Source of the DNA: Ignavibacteria bacterium
Lineage (GTDB): Bacteria; Bacteroidota; Ignavibacteria; Kapaibacteriales; UBA961
Length of the DNA: 64,000 bases
Assembly (NCBI GenBank): GCA_016720145.1
Contig: JADJXV010000028.1
Location: 186,001 to 250,000 of the forward strand
Reading direction: 5' to 3'
The position numbers were made by a program, and so were the translations under genes. Below the pieces are notes generated by a model. That model ran no database searches. It was not told where the DNA came from and saw only the letters and a list, made by a program, of their open reading frames with translations. Of the stretch, positions 20,543 through 30,831 are shown one piece after another. Numbering within the stretch: the stretch's first letter is position 1; every line of letters begins with the position of its first letter.

Positions 20543-22026
20543 AGGGTGTACAAACTAGGCAGCTTTCTTCATCCCATTTTTGTTGAATATTTTTTTTCGT
20601 TTTTTGGCTAAAGACGCATCGTTTTTATTCCATTTCGACAGGTCTTTACACGTAATTTTTTCCAACGCTTCTTTGATTTCTTGTTTATTAAACGCTCCGG
20701 CAAAGTTGGCGATTGTCAGCACAAACTCTGTCAATGAATGTGAGAGTTTGGATTGATCTTTGTTTGAACTTCCCAAAATAGCTTTCAATGATATCCGAGC
20801 AACACACAAGCGTTTCGTCTGTAGCTATCGACGAAAGCGTCGCTAGATAGGTCGCAATTTCTTGGCGTATGCGCTGACCTCGCGGAGTCGTAAGAGTATC
20901 GATTAGCACCGTTATTTGCTCCTTGGCTTGGGCTGTAAATCCTTTGACCTTTAATATCTTTAGGAGACTATTGACGACCGTTATTTGCTCAAACATTTCT
21001 ACAAGTGCCTCATTTTTCTTGACAAACAAAAGCTCGGCGCGGACTTCAATCGGGATTCTTTCCCACTCTTGCACTATCGTAAGAGCCCATTCTATCGTCG
21101 GGAATATGTTCTGAAAACGAGATTTACCGCGTTGTACAGGAGGCATATACACCACGTTCTTACTCAAATACCACTTCCTGCGTAACGCGCCGGCGGATTT
21201 ACTGAGCGATATATACCCCTCATGCTTGGTGTATTGACGTGCTAACGCATTTGCGGCTACATGACTACAATCAGGTACATGAACCAGGGAACTTAGGCGC
21301 AAAGCACATTTTAAATTAATACCTCCATCGCTGATAACGTAGCGAATGTTGTGCGTTCTGCCTACGTCTGTTAAGCGTTGGCTTATCATTTCACTGCTCC
21401 AACCTTTACTTGTTTCCACCGCCAATACCCGAACATCTTCTACGCTCAAACTCTTCGTAAATTGCCACGTACTCAGCTCTAAACCCAACACCAACAATAT
21501 CTTCTCCGAACCGATGGTAATACTCTCGTCTATAACAAGCGCCCATTGCTCAGCAGGGTTACGTACTGACTTCTGTTCTCGTTGAATGCGATAATACCCA
21601 CTCTTGCACAGCCAATTGCGGATACTGCTATGGCTCGGAACTCTACAATGCAAGGCCAATACTATCTGCAATTGAGCAAAACAATGACGGACAGAACGAA
21701 GGCTCATCTGACCATACGCTTGCCATACGACCATCAGCAAAACCATCTGTATCGGATACTGATGACGAACAGCTTTCTCATCATCAAAGTGACCAAGAGA
21801 AGCGTTCTGCTCATTCTCTTACATCTATTTTTCCAGCCATCTCGTGAAGCCATCAACTCCTGAATTCTCTTATTCTGCTTCTTAATGGTTTTAGTCCTCG
21901 AAATTGCTTTTTTCTTCCAAGGATTATCCTTATTTTTAAATGTCTTTTTTGACACTTCCCCCCCATGTTTTAAGTATTTTGCAATACAAATATAGGGGGG
22001 ATTTTTATTTGATGTTTGTACACCCT
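20543..22026 (-). mobile_element. Insertion sequence, 1,484 bases, inserted in a B hairpin
   Basis: Perfect 13-base terminal inverted repeats, AGGGTGTACAAAC at 20543-20555 and GTTTGTACACCCT at 22014-22026. The flanks are both ACCTGACAGGT (20532-20542 and 22027-22037), an up to 11-base target duplication, though the near-palindromic target makes its exact length uncertain. Removing the element and one copy restores an exact B hairpin (GACCTGACAGGT...ACCTGTCAGGTC), so this is a clean insertion into the repeat. One transposase gene on the reverse strand. I cannot assign an IS family. Confidence 0.92.
20555..21955 (-). pseudogene. DDE transposase of the IS, two frameshifts
   Basis: The N-terminus (MSKKTFKNKDNPWKKKA...) is very basic with a coiled-coil-like segment. 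The core contains likely DDE residues: Asp in WALVIDESIT, Asp in YVISDGGINLK and Glu in DIIESYFGKFK. The C-terminus is Lys-rich (LAKKRKKIFNKNGMKKAA), and its stop touches the left inverted repeat. The frame is broken near 21809-21813 (one base lost before QNASLGHFDDEKA) and near 20751-20757 (one base gained before KLSHSLTEFV), giving pieces 21734-21955, 20688-21746 and 20555-20809. Joined length is about 466 residues. All three DDE residues are in the middle piece, but that piece lacks both ends. Confidence 0.85.
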
Positions 22027-22301
22027 ACCTGACAGGTTTTCTTCAACCTGTCAGGTCTGAGATGTGAGACGATGCCAAGGCTTGGGAGGAAATTCCTCCT
22101 CCACCCTTCCTCCAGCTGAAGCTGGAGTCTATTCAGGAAGAAGATAATTCCGTGACCTACTACTTACTACTTACTACTTACTACTTACTACTTACTACTC
22201 CCCATCTTACTAACTTACAACTAAAATACGTTATGGCTATTGCCACAGAATACGGTATTTTGCGGATGTATTTCTACAACTATTTTCCGAGTATGGTCTA
22301 G
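22027..22301. repeat. Repeat block after the IS: half B hairpin, family C part, octamer microsatellite
   Basis: Rest of hairpin B to 22057, a partial family C repeat (CCAGCTGAAGCTGG and GAGTCTATTCAGGA, about 22083-22147), then a microsatellite of period 8 (TTACTACT, 22156-22200, over five copies). The same octamer in reverse complement lies at 61076-61108. Confidence 0.8.
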
Positions 22302-25300
22302 ATGAAAAAATTGGTAAGGTTTCTTGTGTTTTTGATGACACCTATTGCCCTGTACGGACAGGGCTTTGCGCTCTTTGGTATTGATACGAGCGCGTTCCCA
22401 ACCATGAAAGCGAAATTCACTGCGTATGATACGAGTGGGATAATTCATACATCGATTTCTAAGGGAAATATTGTACTAACTGAAAATGGGATACCTCGTA
22501 CTGTTACCAAGGTGAGCTGTCCGCAGAGTACTGCGCAAGTGGCTGTATCGGCTGTACTTACGATTGATGTGTCGGGTTCGATGCGCTTCGGCTTTCCCAA
22601 TAGCGAACTCGCCAAATCGGCCGCTTCGTCCTTTATCAAAGCTATGCATTTGGGTAATTCCGAATGTGCAGTGTCTAGCTTTGATCACGAAAATTTCCTG
22701 AATCAGGACTTTACCACCGACCGTACCAAACTCCTTCAAGCGGTTTATTCAATGCACCACGCGGTGGCACCGACCACGACCAAGGACTGCGCCTGCCGCC
22801 GGCAGGTGGACTCCAAATAGCAAAAGCAGGGAAATACAAACGGATACTCCTCTATCTGACTGATGGCGAAGGAGCAGGAAACCAAGACTCGATAATTGCT
22901 CTCGCTAAGCTGCTTAATACTACTATTTATGCTGTCTCGCTCGGTATTCCTGCTCCTAAAATTCTCCGTGAAATATCTATTCTTACCGGCGGTAAATTCT
23001 ACGAAAATATCCGAACTACTGCACAAGCAGAAGCGGTCTATCTCTCTATATTACAAGAAATTGAACAGTTCGAACCCTGCACAATCGAATGGGAAAGCGC
23101 GCCGGACTGCCTCCCAAATGTCGATGTGCAAGCTGCAATTCCGGGCTTACAACTCACCGCTGATGCAAAATACGCACGTCCCAAATCAGGCATCATCGGC
23201 ATGAATTTTACCCCGATTATTATGGAGTTCGGAGCCGGTACTACCGGAATTCCAATGACCCTCAAAACACAAATCACCGCTACCGGCAGCACTATCACCG
23301 TCGATTCTATCACTTCTAACGATGCTCGTTTTACTGTAGTAGCTAACACCACTTTTACCCTCCAAGCAGGAGAATCACGAGATATAGAAGTACAATTCAC
23401 GCCGACAGATTCCGGGTATGCATTCGCGAATTTCCGTGTGAATACAAACGTATGCTCACCGTTTTTTTTCTATGCTACCGGCGGATATTCGGATAGAAGT
23501 CCGATAGTACGCACCCTAAAACTTCTCGCACCAAATGGTGGGGAAGTCTTTGGAGTGGGTGCAGATACGACAATTTTGTGGGAAGGTGTACCACCATCAG
23601 ACTCGATTCGAGTAGAGCTAAGTACAGATGGAGGATTGACATGGATAATCATCGACCGAGGAGCAGGAGGATTACGCAAGCTATGGGAAGTGGGCAATAC
23701 GCCGAGCAACAGATGCCTAATCCGTATCAGTCAACTGCGACGGAGTTTTCCGGCACCGATCGTCCTCGCAGGTCACACCGATTGGCTCTTGAGTGCAGAA
23801 TTTAATCATGACGGTACACGGGCAGTGACAGCAAGCGAAGATCATAAAGCGTTTATTTGGGATGTTGCATCCGGCTCGCGACTTCTGAGTCTGGAGAATC
23901 ATAAGGGAATTGTCGGTGCTGCTGTCTATAGTCCGAATGGTCAGACTATTCTCACCGTCAGTCGTGACCAATCGGCGAAGTTATGGGATGCTACTATTGG
24001 AATGCAACTTATGCAGTTCGATAGCCCGATTGAACTTAGCACTGCTTCATTCGGGAAAAACGGAGCTGTAGCCGCAACCGGTGATTATAAAGGAGTTATA
24101 CGGCTTTGGGATATTCAGTCGGGAAATGAACTGAATTCTTTCTCTGCCAAGGATGATTCGACGCGTGTGGCGTCGATGGATATAAGTCCAAACGGAAATA
24201 ACATTGTCTCGGTCACGCAATCCGGCAATGTCACCATGTGGAATGTCGCTTCCGGTAAGCGGCAGGTTTTTCCGGTCAGTAGCAGTGATTATGCTTCTAC
24301 CGTGCGATTTAGTCAGGATGGGAATAAATTTGTGACTGGCGGACCGAATTCAGCTATACTCTGGGATGCCGCGTCGATGAGCCAAATCCGCTCATATCGC
24401 GTTGGTACTACAAAGGTTACCGCCGCAGCAATTAGTCCGGACGGCGCATTACTCGCCACCGCAGGCAGCAATCAAGGTGACAGCACATTTGTCTCGATTA
24501 TCGTGTGGAGTCTGGCAAGTGGTGACTCGCTCTATGCGCTGCGCGGACATGGTGGACAGATTAATACAGTCGCCTTCAGCCGCGATGGTAGGAGGTTGAT
24601 TTCGTCGAGTATTGATCAGTCGGCACGAGTGTGGGAACTCGGCAGTGCTATTATTATTCAACAAGATACATCCGACAAAGTATTTTCGATTATTGCACCA
24701 GCACCTGTAGTACGACCGCTCGATTTGGGATCAATTCCAATCGGAATGAGTCGTGATTCGATTTTTATTGGTGCTTTGCAGAATAAAGAAATTCTTCCAA
24801 TTACGATTGACAGCATGACAATCTCAGGAGCAAATGCCGGGGAGTTTGCTGTTGTTTCACAAAAAAATATAATCATTGCACCTTCACGAAATGCAGATAT
24901 TGAATTTCAATGCAAGCCACTTGCAGTGGGTGTCCGTACAGCAACTGTTACCTTTCATTCTCCAAGCGGAAAATTTACGACAAGTATTCAAGCATTGGGA
25001 ATTCAGGCGGATGTATCGGTGCCAACGCAAGTAATTGATTTTGGAAAAGTTCGTGTGTTGAGCACTAAAGACTCTACTATCGATATCTTTTTGAAAAATA
25101 ATACACTTGGTGCAATTACCATCACTTCTTTGCGAGAAAGCGGTCCGGATTCGGTCCAGTTTTCGATCATTGCAGCCGGTGGAAGTATTACTCTCACAGC
25201 AGGAGAAGTCAAGCCGATTACACTTCGTTTCGCTCCGATAGTCCGTGGACGTACATCGGGAAGTATCGTCGTAGAATATCAAGGAGTTGGCTCTCCTATG

Positions 25301-26638
25301 AAGGTACGGCTTTTCGGTGAAGGTGTGGTGACGGAGTTAGGATTTTCTACGGCAATTGATATTCCAACACTCACGTGTACGAATGATACGATTGTGAATT
25401 TCCCGTTTCAAAATATAAGTGATGCACCGGTTACTATTCAAAATATAGAATTTATTGGCACCAATGCTTCGGAATTTTCGTGGATCGGCTCGTTGCCGTC
25501 ATCATCGATTCCAGTCGGAAGCTCTTCTAAAGGTGCGATTCGATTTATACCCAAGAATGCAGGAGATAAAAATGCGCTAATGGTGCTCACCGCGAGTGGA
25601 TTTAGTGTGAAATCCGATACGATTGCGCTTCATGCACGCAAAGATTCGGTTGGTTTTTCGCTTGCAGGTGAAGTCGCCGACAGCGTGATTATTCGCATGA
25701 CAGTATCACAGCAATTCGTTTCACAGGATACACTTATCACGATTATAAATAATGGATCTATTCCTCTCAAATGGAATGTACCTTTCTCCCTTGGCAATTT
25801 CTCGTTTGTCGATGTAGTACCACTCGAAACGCCGGTCGGCGGTACATCGCTCGTACGTGTGCGCTTTGATGGCGGTAGTGTAGGTAATTATTATGCCCCG
25901 GCATTCCCACTTGTCGAAAAAACCTGCGGCAGGATGAAACGTTTTAATTTGCAGGCGAATGTAATTCCTTCTGCACCAACGAGTTTGAGTATCGGTTCTG
26001 GATCTGCAGGCATTGGAGAAATTATTGAAATTCCGCTCATTATTTCGAATATTTCCGGACTGAAAGAAGCAAAGGTCACCGGAATTGAAGGTGTGATCCG
26101 GTGTAATGGTACATTACTTTTGCCTCTTCCTCCTGCTGAACGTGGTATCTATTCCGGCGATACGGTTCGAGTCAAATTTACAGCTCAAATCGGCACAGAT
26201 TCATTGCTGATGAAGTTACGCTTCAGAGCGGCTCTCGGAAATGACACGACGACTGCACTCGTCATCGAACGTGCCGCAGCTACGTTCGGCAATGCACGTA
26301 TCAGCACTTCGAATGGAAAATTCACCCTTCTCGGTATATGCAGAGACGGCGCGGTGCCACGACTTTTCCGCCTGTTACATAATTCATCGGTGACCTTAGC
26401 ACCTCAACCAATAAGTACATCAGGTGTAATACGTTACGAGGCAGGAGAAGTAGGTGAAGTCTCAATTAAACTGACAAATCTGCTCGGCATCAATGTCATG
26501 CAAATTGTCAAAAAAGAGTTTACTATAGGCTCACATGACATTACATTCTCTTGCCAGAATCTCCAAACAGGCGTATATTTTCTGAGTGTAGATACCCCAA
26601 CTCAAACTCTTGTCCAACGTTTGGATGTATCAAAATAA
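22302..26638 (+). CDS. Secreted VWA-WD40-Hydin-like protein with T9SS sorting domain, one frameshift
   Basis: Signal peptide MKKLVRFLVFLMTPIALYG. A von Willebrand factor A domain follows, with the MIDAS motif DVSGSM and later LLYLTDGEG. After it come a choice-of-anchor-D-like domain, about seven WD40-type repeats (AGHTDWLLSAEFNHDGTRAV, SRDQSAKLWD, SSIDQSARVWEL), further Ig-like choice-of-anchor-D domains, and a T9SS domain (VSIKLTNLLGINVM, LQTGVYFLSV). The frame breaks near 22761 (one base lost before GGTDHDQG). The frame that continues has no ATG, GTG or TTG before 23126, so a caller would start there and miss the rest of the VWA domain. Joined length about 1,446 codons. Probably a cell-surface protein with metal-dependent binding; no enzymatic motif seen. 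Confidence 0.85.
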
Positions 26639-26745
26639 ATGGTCAATTGATAATTAATTGACGCCTTCAGAATTTATGTCAACGAATTTCACTTTTCATC
26701 CGTCACCGCGCGGGTTTTGCCGAAAATTATTAACTCTATAATCTC

Positions 26746-27195
26746 ATGACTGAAATACAAGCACTCTATCAGCAAGTAATCCTTGACCACAACAAAAATC
26801 CGCGTAATTTTGGTGAAATTGACCACGCAACATGTTCAGCCGCAGGACATAATCCATTATGCGGCGACCAAATTAATATTTATCTAACTCTCGATGGAGA
26901 CGTCATTTCCGATATCCGTTTCAGCGGTTCGGGTTGCGCAATTGCCAAGTCGTCCGGTTCGATCATGACATCTATTCTCAAGGGGAAAACTATCGACGAG
27001 GCCGAGGCATTATTCGGGAAATTCCATCACTTAGTCACGGCTGATATGGACGAAGAATTCGACGCCGATGACTTTGGTAAGCTCGCCGTTTTTGCCGGTG
27101 TGAGAGAATTCCCGGCACGCGTCAAATGCGCATCGCTTGCGTGGCATACCCTCAAATCTGCTCTCGAAGGCGGACAAATTGTGACGACGGAATAA
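26746..27195 (+). CDS. sufU: SufU-type Fe-S cluster assembly scaffold
   Basis: 149 residues, full length for SufU. The three conserved cysteines are in NPLCGDQ, GSGCAIAKSS and RVKCASLAW, with Asp in the first motif; the ~19-residue insertion that marks SufU versus IscU (FHHLVTADMDEEFDADDFGKL region) is present. SufU binds zinc and takes part in sulfur transfer with SufS. It is followed 40 bases downstream by a SufT-type gene and then an Fe-S flavoreductase, all on the same strand, so an Fe-S related operon is likely. sufS, sufB and sufC are not in this window. Confidence 0.92.
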   Translation: MTEIQALYQQVILDHNKNPRNFGEIDHATCSAAGHNPLCGDQINIYLTLDGDVISDIRFSGSGCAIAKSSGSIMTSILKGKTIDEAEALFGKFHHLVTADMDEEFDADDFGKLAVFAGVREFPARVKCASLAWHTLKSALEGGQIVTTE

Positions 27196-27235
27196 GCAAT
27201 TTTGAACCTCATAGACCTACAAAATATTGCAAAGT

Positions 27236-27619
27236 ATGGAACCTTTCTTCTCTCTGCCGGTGAACCAACCAGAACGTAAAGAACCGCCTCCTCCGGCACC
27301 GATGCCGGATGATTCGGCATCCCTGTACGATAAAGTCATAGCAGCGATAAAGACTGTCTATGATCCTGAAATTCCTGTTGATATCTACGAACTTGGATTA
27401 ATTTATGAAGTGAAAATCGAGAAGAATAATCATGTCGATGTCGTCATGACTCTTACATCACCCGGATGCTTCGCTGCAGGACAAATTCCCGGTGAAGTCG
27501 AGCAAAAAGTAGTGGAAGTGCCGGAAGTAGAAAGTGTGAAAGTCGAGCTGACCTTCGAACCACCGTGGGACAAACACATGATGAGCGAAGCGGCTTTGCT
27601 TGACTTGGGATTCTGGTAA
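27236..27619 (+). CDS. sufT: SufT/MIP18-family (DUF59) Fe-S assembly factor
   Basis: 127 residues from ATG 27236; I prefer this to the upstream TTG at 27227. A proline-rich N-terminal ~28 residues precede the DUF59 domain with the signature YDPEIPVDIYELGLIY and the conserved cysteine in LTSPGCFAAG. The end, FEPPWDKHMMSEAALLDLGFW, is typical of SufT-type proteins, which assist maturation of Fe-S proteins. Position directly after sufU supports that role over the phenylacetate-pathway homologue PaaD. Confidence 0.88.
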   Translation: MEPFFSLPVNQPERKEPPPPAPMPDDSASLYDKVIAAIKTVYDPEIPVDIYELGLIYEVKIEKNNHVDVVMTLTSPGCFAAGQIPGEVEQKVVEVPEVESVKVELTFEPPWDKHMMSEAALLDLGFW

Positions 27620-27675
27620 GTATCTCCAAAATAAAGAAGTAAACAAATATCATTTTTTATAATTTCAAAGGAAGT

Positions 27676-28758
27676 ATGGCATTACAGTTTTACAAAATAC
27701 CGGTTGCAAAAATTACCCGCGAAACGGCGAATGCTGTTTCGATTGCTTTTGCTGTTCCCGCGAACCTAACCGAAACTTTCCGTTATAAACCCGGACAATA
27801 TCTCACGTTGCGTGTAATTATTGATGGCAAATCTTTCAATCGCGCCTATTCGCTTTGCAGTAGTCCGATGATGGGTGAATACCACACGATTGCCGTCAAA
27901 TCGACAGAAGACGGATATGTCTCAGGGTTTTTGAATCAACGACTTCGTGAGGGTGACATGATCGAACTCATGCCACCGATGGGTAATTTTACGATAGATC
28001 TTTCACCATCGAATGAACGGACTATCGTGCTTATTGGCGGTGGAAGCGGTATTACGCCACTACTGTCGATATTGAAATCGACGCTCGCGACCGAACCCAA
28101 AAGTCGAATTTTGCTGCTTTATGGCAACAGAGATGATTCCAATATTATCTTCAAATCGCAGATCAATTCACTCATTCTCAAAAGCGCAGGACGCTTGAAT
28201 GTAGTCCAAGTGTTAGAGCAAGCATCATCTGTAATTGACTCACTTCCCGGCAGGTTAGATATGCCAACAATTACGCAACTTTTGAAGCAACATATTGACA
28301 ATCAAATACAATCGGCTCATTATTTTATTTGTGGTCCGAGTGGTATGATGGCTCAAGCCGAATTCGCTTTGGATTTGCTCTCAATTCCTAAATCAAATGT
28401 ACATCGTGAGTATTTTACTCTCGCACCGTCAGCTACTACCGAGGAAAGTGTGCCAGTCCTGACTCCTTCCGAAGAACCACAGGAACGTGAAGTGAAGATT
28501 CGACTTTATGGCGGTAAGCATACAATCACCGTTCAACCCAAAGAAACAATTCTCGCTGCTGCTATCAGACAACATCTCGACCCTCCGTATGCTTGTCAGA
28601 TTGCTGCATGTTGTACTTGCCGCGCTAAGCTTGTATCAGGTAAGGTGGTTATGGATAGTCGTGAAGCTCTCACGGATGGTGAAATTGATGATGGATATAT
28701 ACTCACTTGTCAGTCACACCCGCAGACCGATGACGTTGTCGTCGATTATGATGAGTAA
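27676..28758 (+). CDS. Ferredoxin reductase with FAD, NAD(P) and C-terminal 2Fe-2S domains
   Basis: 360 residues. The N-terminal FAD-binding barrel has RAYSLCSSP (FAD) and GHTIAVK-type strand; the nucleotide-binding domain has LIGGGSGITPLLSILK and YFICGPSGMM; the C-terminal ferredoxin domain has the cluster ligands C-x4-C-x2-C in CQIAACCTC and a fourth Cys in ILTCQSHP. This is the architecture of PaaK-type and related oxygenase reductases, moving electrons from NAD(P)H through FAD to the 2Fe-2S cluster. No oxygenase subunit is adjacent, so the acceptor is unknown. An AAGGAAGT ribosome binding site precedes the ATG. Likely in one operon with sufU and sufT. Confidence 0.88.
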   Translation: MALQFYKIPVAKITRETANAVSIAFAVPANLTETFRYKPGQYLTLRVIIDGKSFNRAYSLCSSPMMGEYHTIAVKSTEDGYVSGFLNQRLREGDMIELMPPMGNFTIDLSPSNERTIVLIGGGSGITPLLSILKSTLATEPKSRILLLYGNRDDSNIIFKSQINSLILKSAGRLNVVQVLEQASSVIDSLPGRLDMPTITQLLKQHIDNQIQSAHYFICGPSGMMAQAEFALDLLSIPKSNVHREYFTLAPSATTEESVPVLTPSEEPQEREVKIRLYGGKHTITVQPKETILAAAIRQHLDPPYACQIAACCTCRAKLVSGKVVMDSREALTDGEIDDGYILTCQSHPQTDDVVVDYDE

Positions 28759-28800
28759 TTTTAGTGATTACATCGGTTGAATACCAAGCCACGAAAATTG

Positions 28801-28838
28801 AAAAAGCCGGAAAGATTTTAAATCTTTTCGGCTTTTTT
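28801..28838. terminator. Bidirectional intrinsic terminator
   Basis: Hairpin AAAAGCCGGAAAGATT / AATCTTTTCGGCTTTT with A-run on the left and T-run on the right, placed between the convergent flavoreductase and sigma-54 activator genes. Confidence 0.9.
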
Positions 28839-28868
28839 AATAATTCAATACTTTGTAAGCATGCGTTA

Positions 28869-30086
28869 CTACAGTTCAGTAAGCTTAAAATCCATGAGCT
28901 TGCGGTAGAGGGTACGTTCGCTGATACCGAGTGTTTTGGCAGCCAATCTACGATTACCTTCAAACCGTTTCAGCGCGGAGATGATGAGCTTGCGTTCCAT
29001 ATCTTCGAGTCGATAATCTTCTTCAGCGAGAATTTCAGACTGAGGTTGTGCTAAAACAACAGATTCATTAACGCTATTATTCACGTTGTGTTCCATGCGC
29101 AATTGCACAATTTCATCCATGAGTAATGTCATGCCGCGCTTTACATCGGATACTTCATTCCGCAGCTCGAGGAGTGTACGGAATACTAGGTCAAGTTCAT
29201 GGGAAGGATCACGCCGTGGTGGCTCACCTACATGGACTATCGCTGTCGGACGTATGGAATGTACCTGCTCATCATACGCAGGGAGTACAGGTGGGATATA
29301 CTTGCGAAGGAGTTCGGGAGTGATATAGGCACCTTGCTCGAGAGTGGAGAGTGTTTCGATAAAATTACGCAATTCACGTATATTTCCCTGCCACGGAAGA
29401 TTTTCTAAAATAGAAAGTGCTTCCTCTGAAATACCTTCGAAATCAACGCCAATTTTTGCACACACTTTTTGAGCAAAATACTCGACAAGCTGAGGAATAT
29501 CAGAAGGATGGCGACGAAGTGGCGGGATAATTATATGGACTGAATTCAGACGAAAGTACAGATCCTGCCGGAAATTACCTTGTCTGACTTCGTACTCTAA
29601 GTCACGGTTTGTAGCAGCGATTACACGTACATCGACGCGTCTCATTTCGGACGAACCGAGACGAATAAATTCGCCGCTTTCGAGTACGCGTAGGAGCTTG
29701 ACTTGGGTGGCGATGGGCATTTCACCAATTTCATCGAGGAAGATTGTCCCTTGATGGGCTGATTCAAAAAAACCTTTTCGCTGTTCGACAGCACCTGTAA
29801 ATGCTCCTTTTTCATGACCGAAGAGTTCGGACTCGAGGAGAGTTTCAGGAATTGCTGCGCAATTAACACTCACAAACGGATATTTCCGCCGTTTACTCAG
29901 TCCGTGAATTGCATGAGCAAATACTTCTTTACCCGTACCGGTTTCTCCGGTGATAAGTGTTGACAAATCAGTCGGTGCCACTTGCACTAAGCGTTGGAGC
30001 GTCGTCATCATCACAGGAGACGAGGCGACGATACCATACCGCATTTGGAGGAGATGAAGAATATTTTGGTCTTCGTTGGAGGTCAT
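28869..30086 (-). CDS. Sigma-54-dependent transcriptional activator without receiver domain
   Basis: 405 residues. The AAA+ domain begins almost at once (about residue 20) with Walker A GETGTGKE, the sigma-54 contact loop GAFTGA, Walker B TIFLDEIGEM and an arginine-finger region (FRQDLYFRLNSV). A ~100-residue linker leads to a Fis-type helix-turn-helix at the C-terminus (RRLAAKTLGISERTLYRKL). There is no N-terminal REC, GAF or PAS domain, so activity may be controlled by a separate protein or by level. It is the last gene after the J-domain and rhodanese genes on the same strand (39-base gap). It activates sigma-54 promoters; targets cannot be read here. Confidence 0.92.
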   Translation of the reverse strand: MTSNEDQNILHLLQMRYGIVASSPVMMTTLQRLVQVAPTDLSTLITGETGTGKEVFAHAIHGLSKRRKYPFVSVNCAAIPETLLESELFGHEKGAFTGAVEQRKGFFESAHQGTIFLDEIGEMPIATQVKLLRVLESGEFIRLGSSEMRRVDVRVIAATNRDLEYEVRQGNFRQDLYFRLNSVHIIIPPLRRHPSDIPQLVEYFAQKVCAKIGVDFEGISEEALSILENLPWQGNIRELRNFIETLSTLEQGAYITPELLRKYIPPVLPAYDEQVHSIRPTAIVHVGEPPRRDPSHELDLVFRTLLELRNEVSDVKRGMTLLMDEIVQLRMEHNVNNSVNESVVLAQPQSEILAEEDYRLEDMERKLIISALKRFEGNRRLAAKTLGISERTLYRKLMDFKLTEL

Positions 30087-30125
30087 AAATACATACTCAA
30101 GTTGCTTATTTTCCTAAGTCTTATA

Positions 30126-30809
30126 TTATTTTCCTTCGGCTTTCATTTTTTTCCATTCTGTCCATCCGCCGAAATAGATAAAAAGTCGATTAAATCCAAA
30201 AGCTGCTAAATTCTCGCACACTTCATGGCTTAAATTGCATTCAGGTCCGCCGCTACAATAGACGACAATTCGCTTATCTCTTGGCAGACCAATCACTTCG
30301 GGCACATGTTGCTGAAATTCTTCAGCAAAGATGTGTATAGCACCCGGAATATGCCCTTCTGCCCATTCATGATCACTTCTCGAGTCTATAAAGAGTACAT
30401 CTTTGTCTTCTAAAAGGCGCAATACTTGTTGATAGGTAACAGCAGCAGGTTCTACTTTTTCAGGTGATTTCGGTGGGGCTGACGGAGGTGTATTAGCCGG
30501 TGGAGTCGAAGATTTAGTCGCTTGCACAGGTAATTGGGTAGTAGTCGGTTTATTTGGAATAACTGTATCTTTTGTAGGAGTCTGTACTTGCGTAGGTTGC
30601 GACATAACGGTCTGTGGTGGAGTATTTGTTTGTGAGGTAGTTGATGTTGGACCAAAAAGTAAAGAATCCGATGCTTGTTCTAATGGCTTTGCTTCCTCTC
30701 GAATGAGTGCAATCTTTTTAGGAGATGCAATGAAATTATAAGCAATTCCGAGAAGCGAGGCCGCAGTAATTATAACGACGATTTCACGAAGTAATTTGTT
30801 CTGTTTCAT
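30126..30809 (-). CDS. Membrane-anchored rhodanese-like protein
   Basis: 227 residues: an N-terminal TM helix or uncleaved signal (IVVIITAASLLGIAYNF), a Thr/Pro/Gln-rich linker (~residues 45-115), then a single rhodanese domain with FIDSRSDHEWAEGHIPGA and the active-site loop YCSGGPEC, where the first Cys would carry the persulfide. The linker suggests the domain sits outside the cytoplasm, reaching from the membrane. Rhodaneses move sulfane sulfur, but the acceptor is unknown. It is 22 bases downstream of the J-domain gene and 39 upstream of the sigma-54 activator. Confidence 0.85.
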   Translation of the reverse strand: MKQNKLLREIVVIITAASLLGIAYNFIASPKKIALIREEAKPLEQASDSLLFGPTSTTSQTNTPPQTVMSQPTQVQTPTKDTVIPNKPTTTQLPVQATKSSTPPANTPPSAPPKSPEKVEPAAVTYQQVLRLLEDKDVLFIDSRSDHEWAEGHIPGAIHIFAEEFQQHVPEVIGLPRDKRIVVYCSGGPECNLSHEVCENLAAFGFNRLFIYFGGWTEWKKMKAEGK

Positions 30810-30831
30810 AGAATACTCTCGTATAAATAGT

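Noticed and set aside
22763..22800. CTGCCGCCGGCAG palindrome in the VWA domain as a repeat insertion
   Set aside because: The residues it encodes (LRLPPAGG) fit the usual VWA loop, and no second copy of the palindrome was seen in the window.
27227..27619. TTG start at 27227 for the SufT gene
   Set aside because: ATG at 27236 is in the same frame, closer to the usual N-terminus, and TTG would add only three residues.
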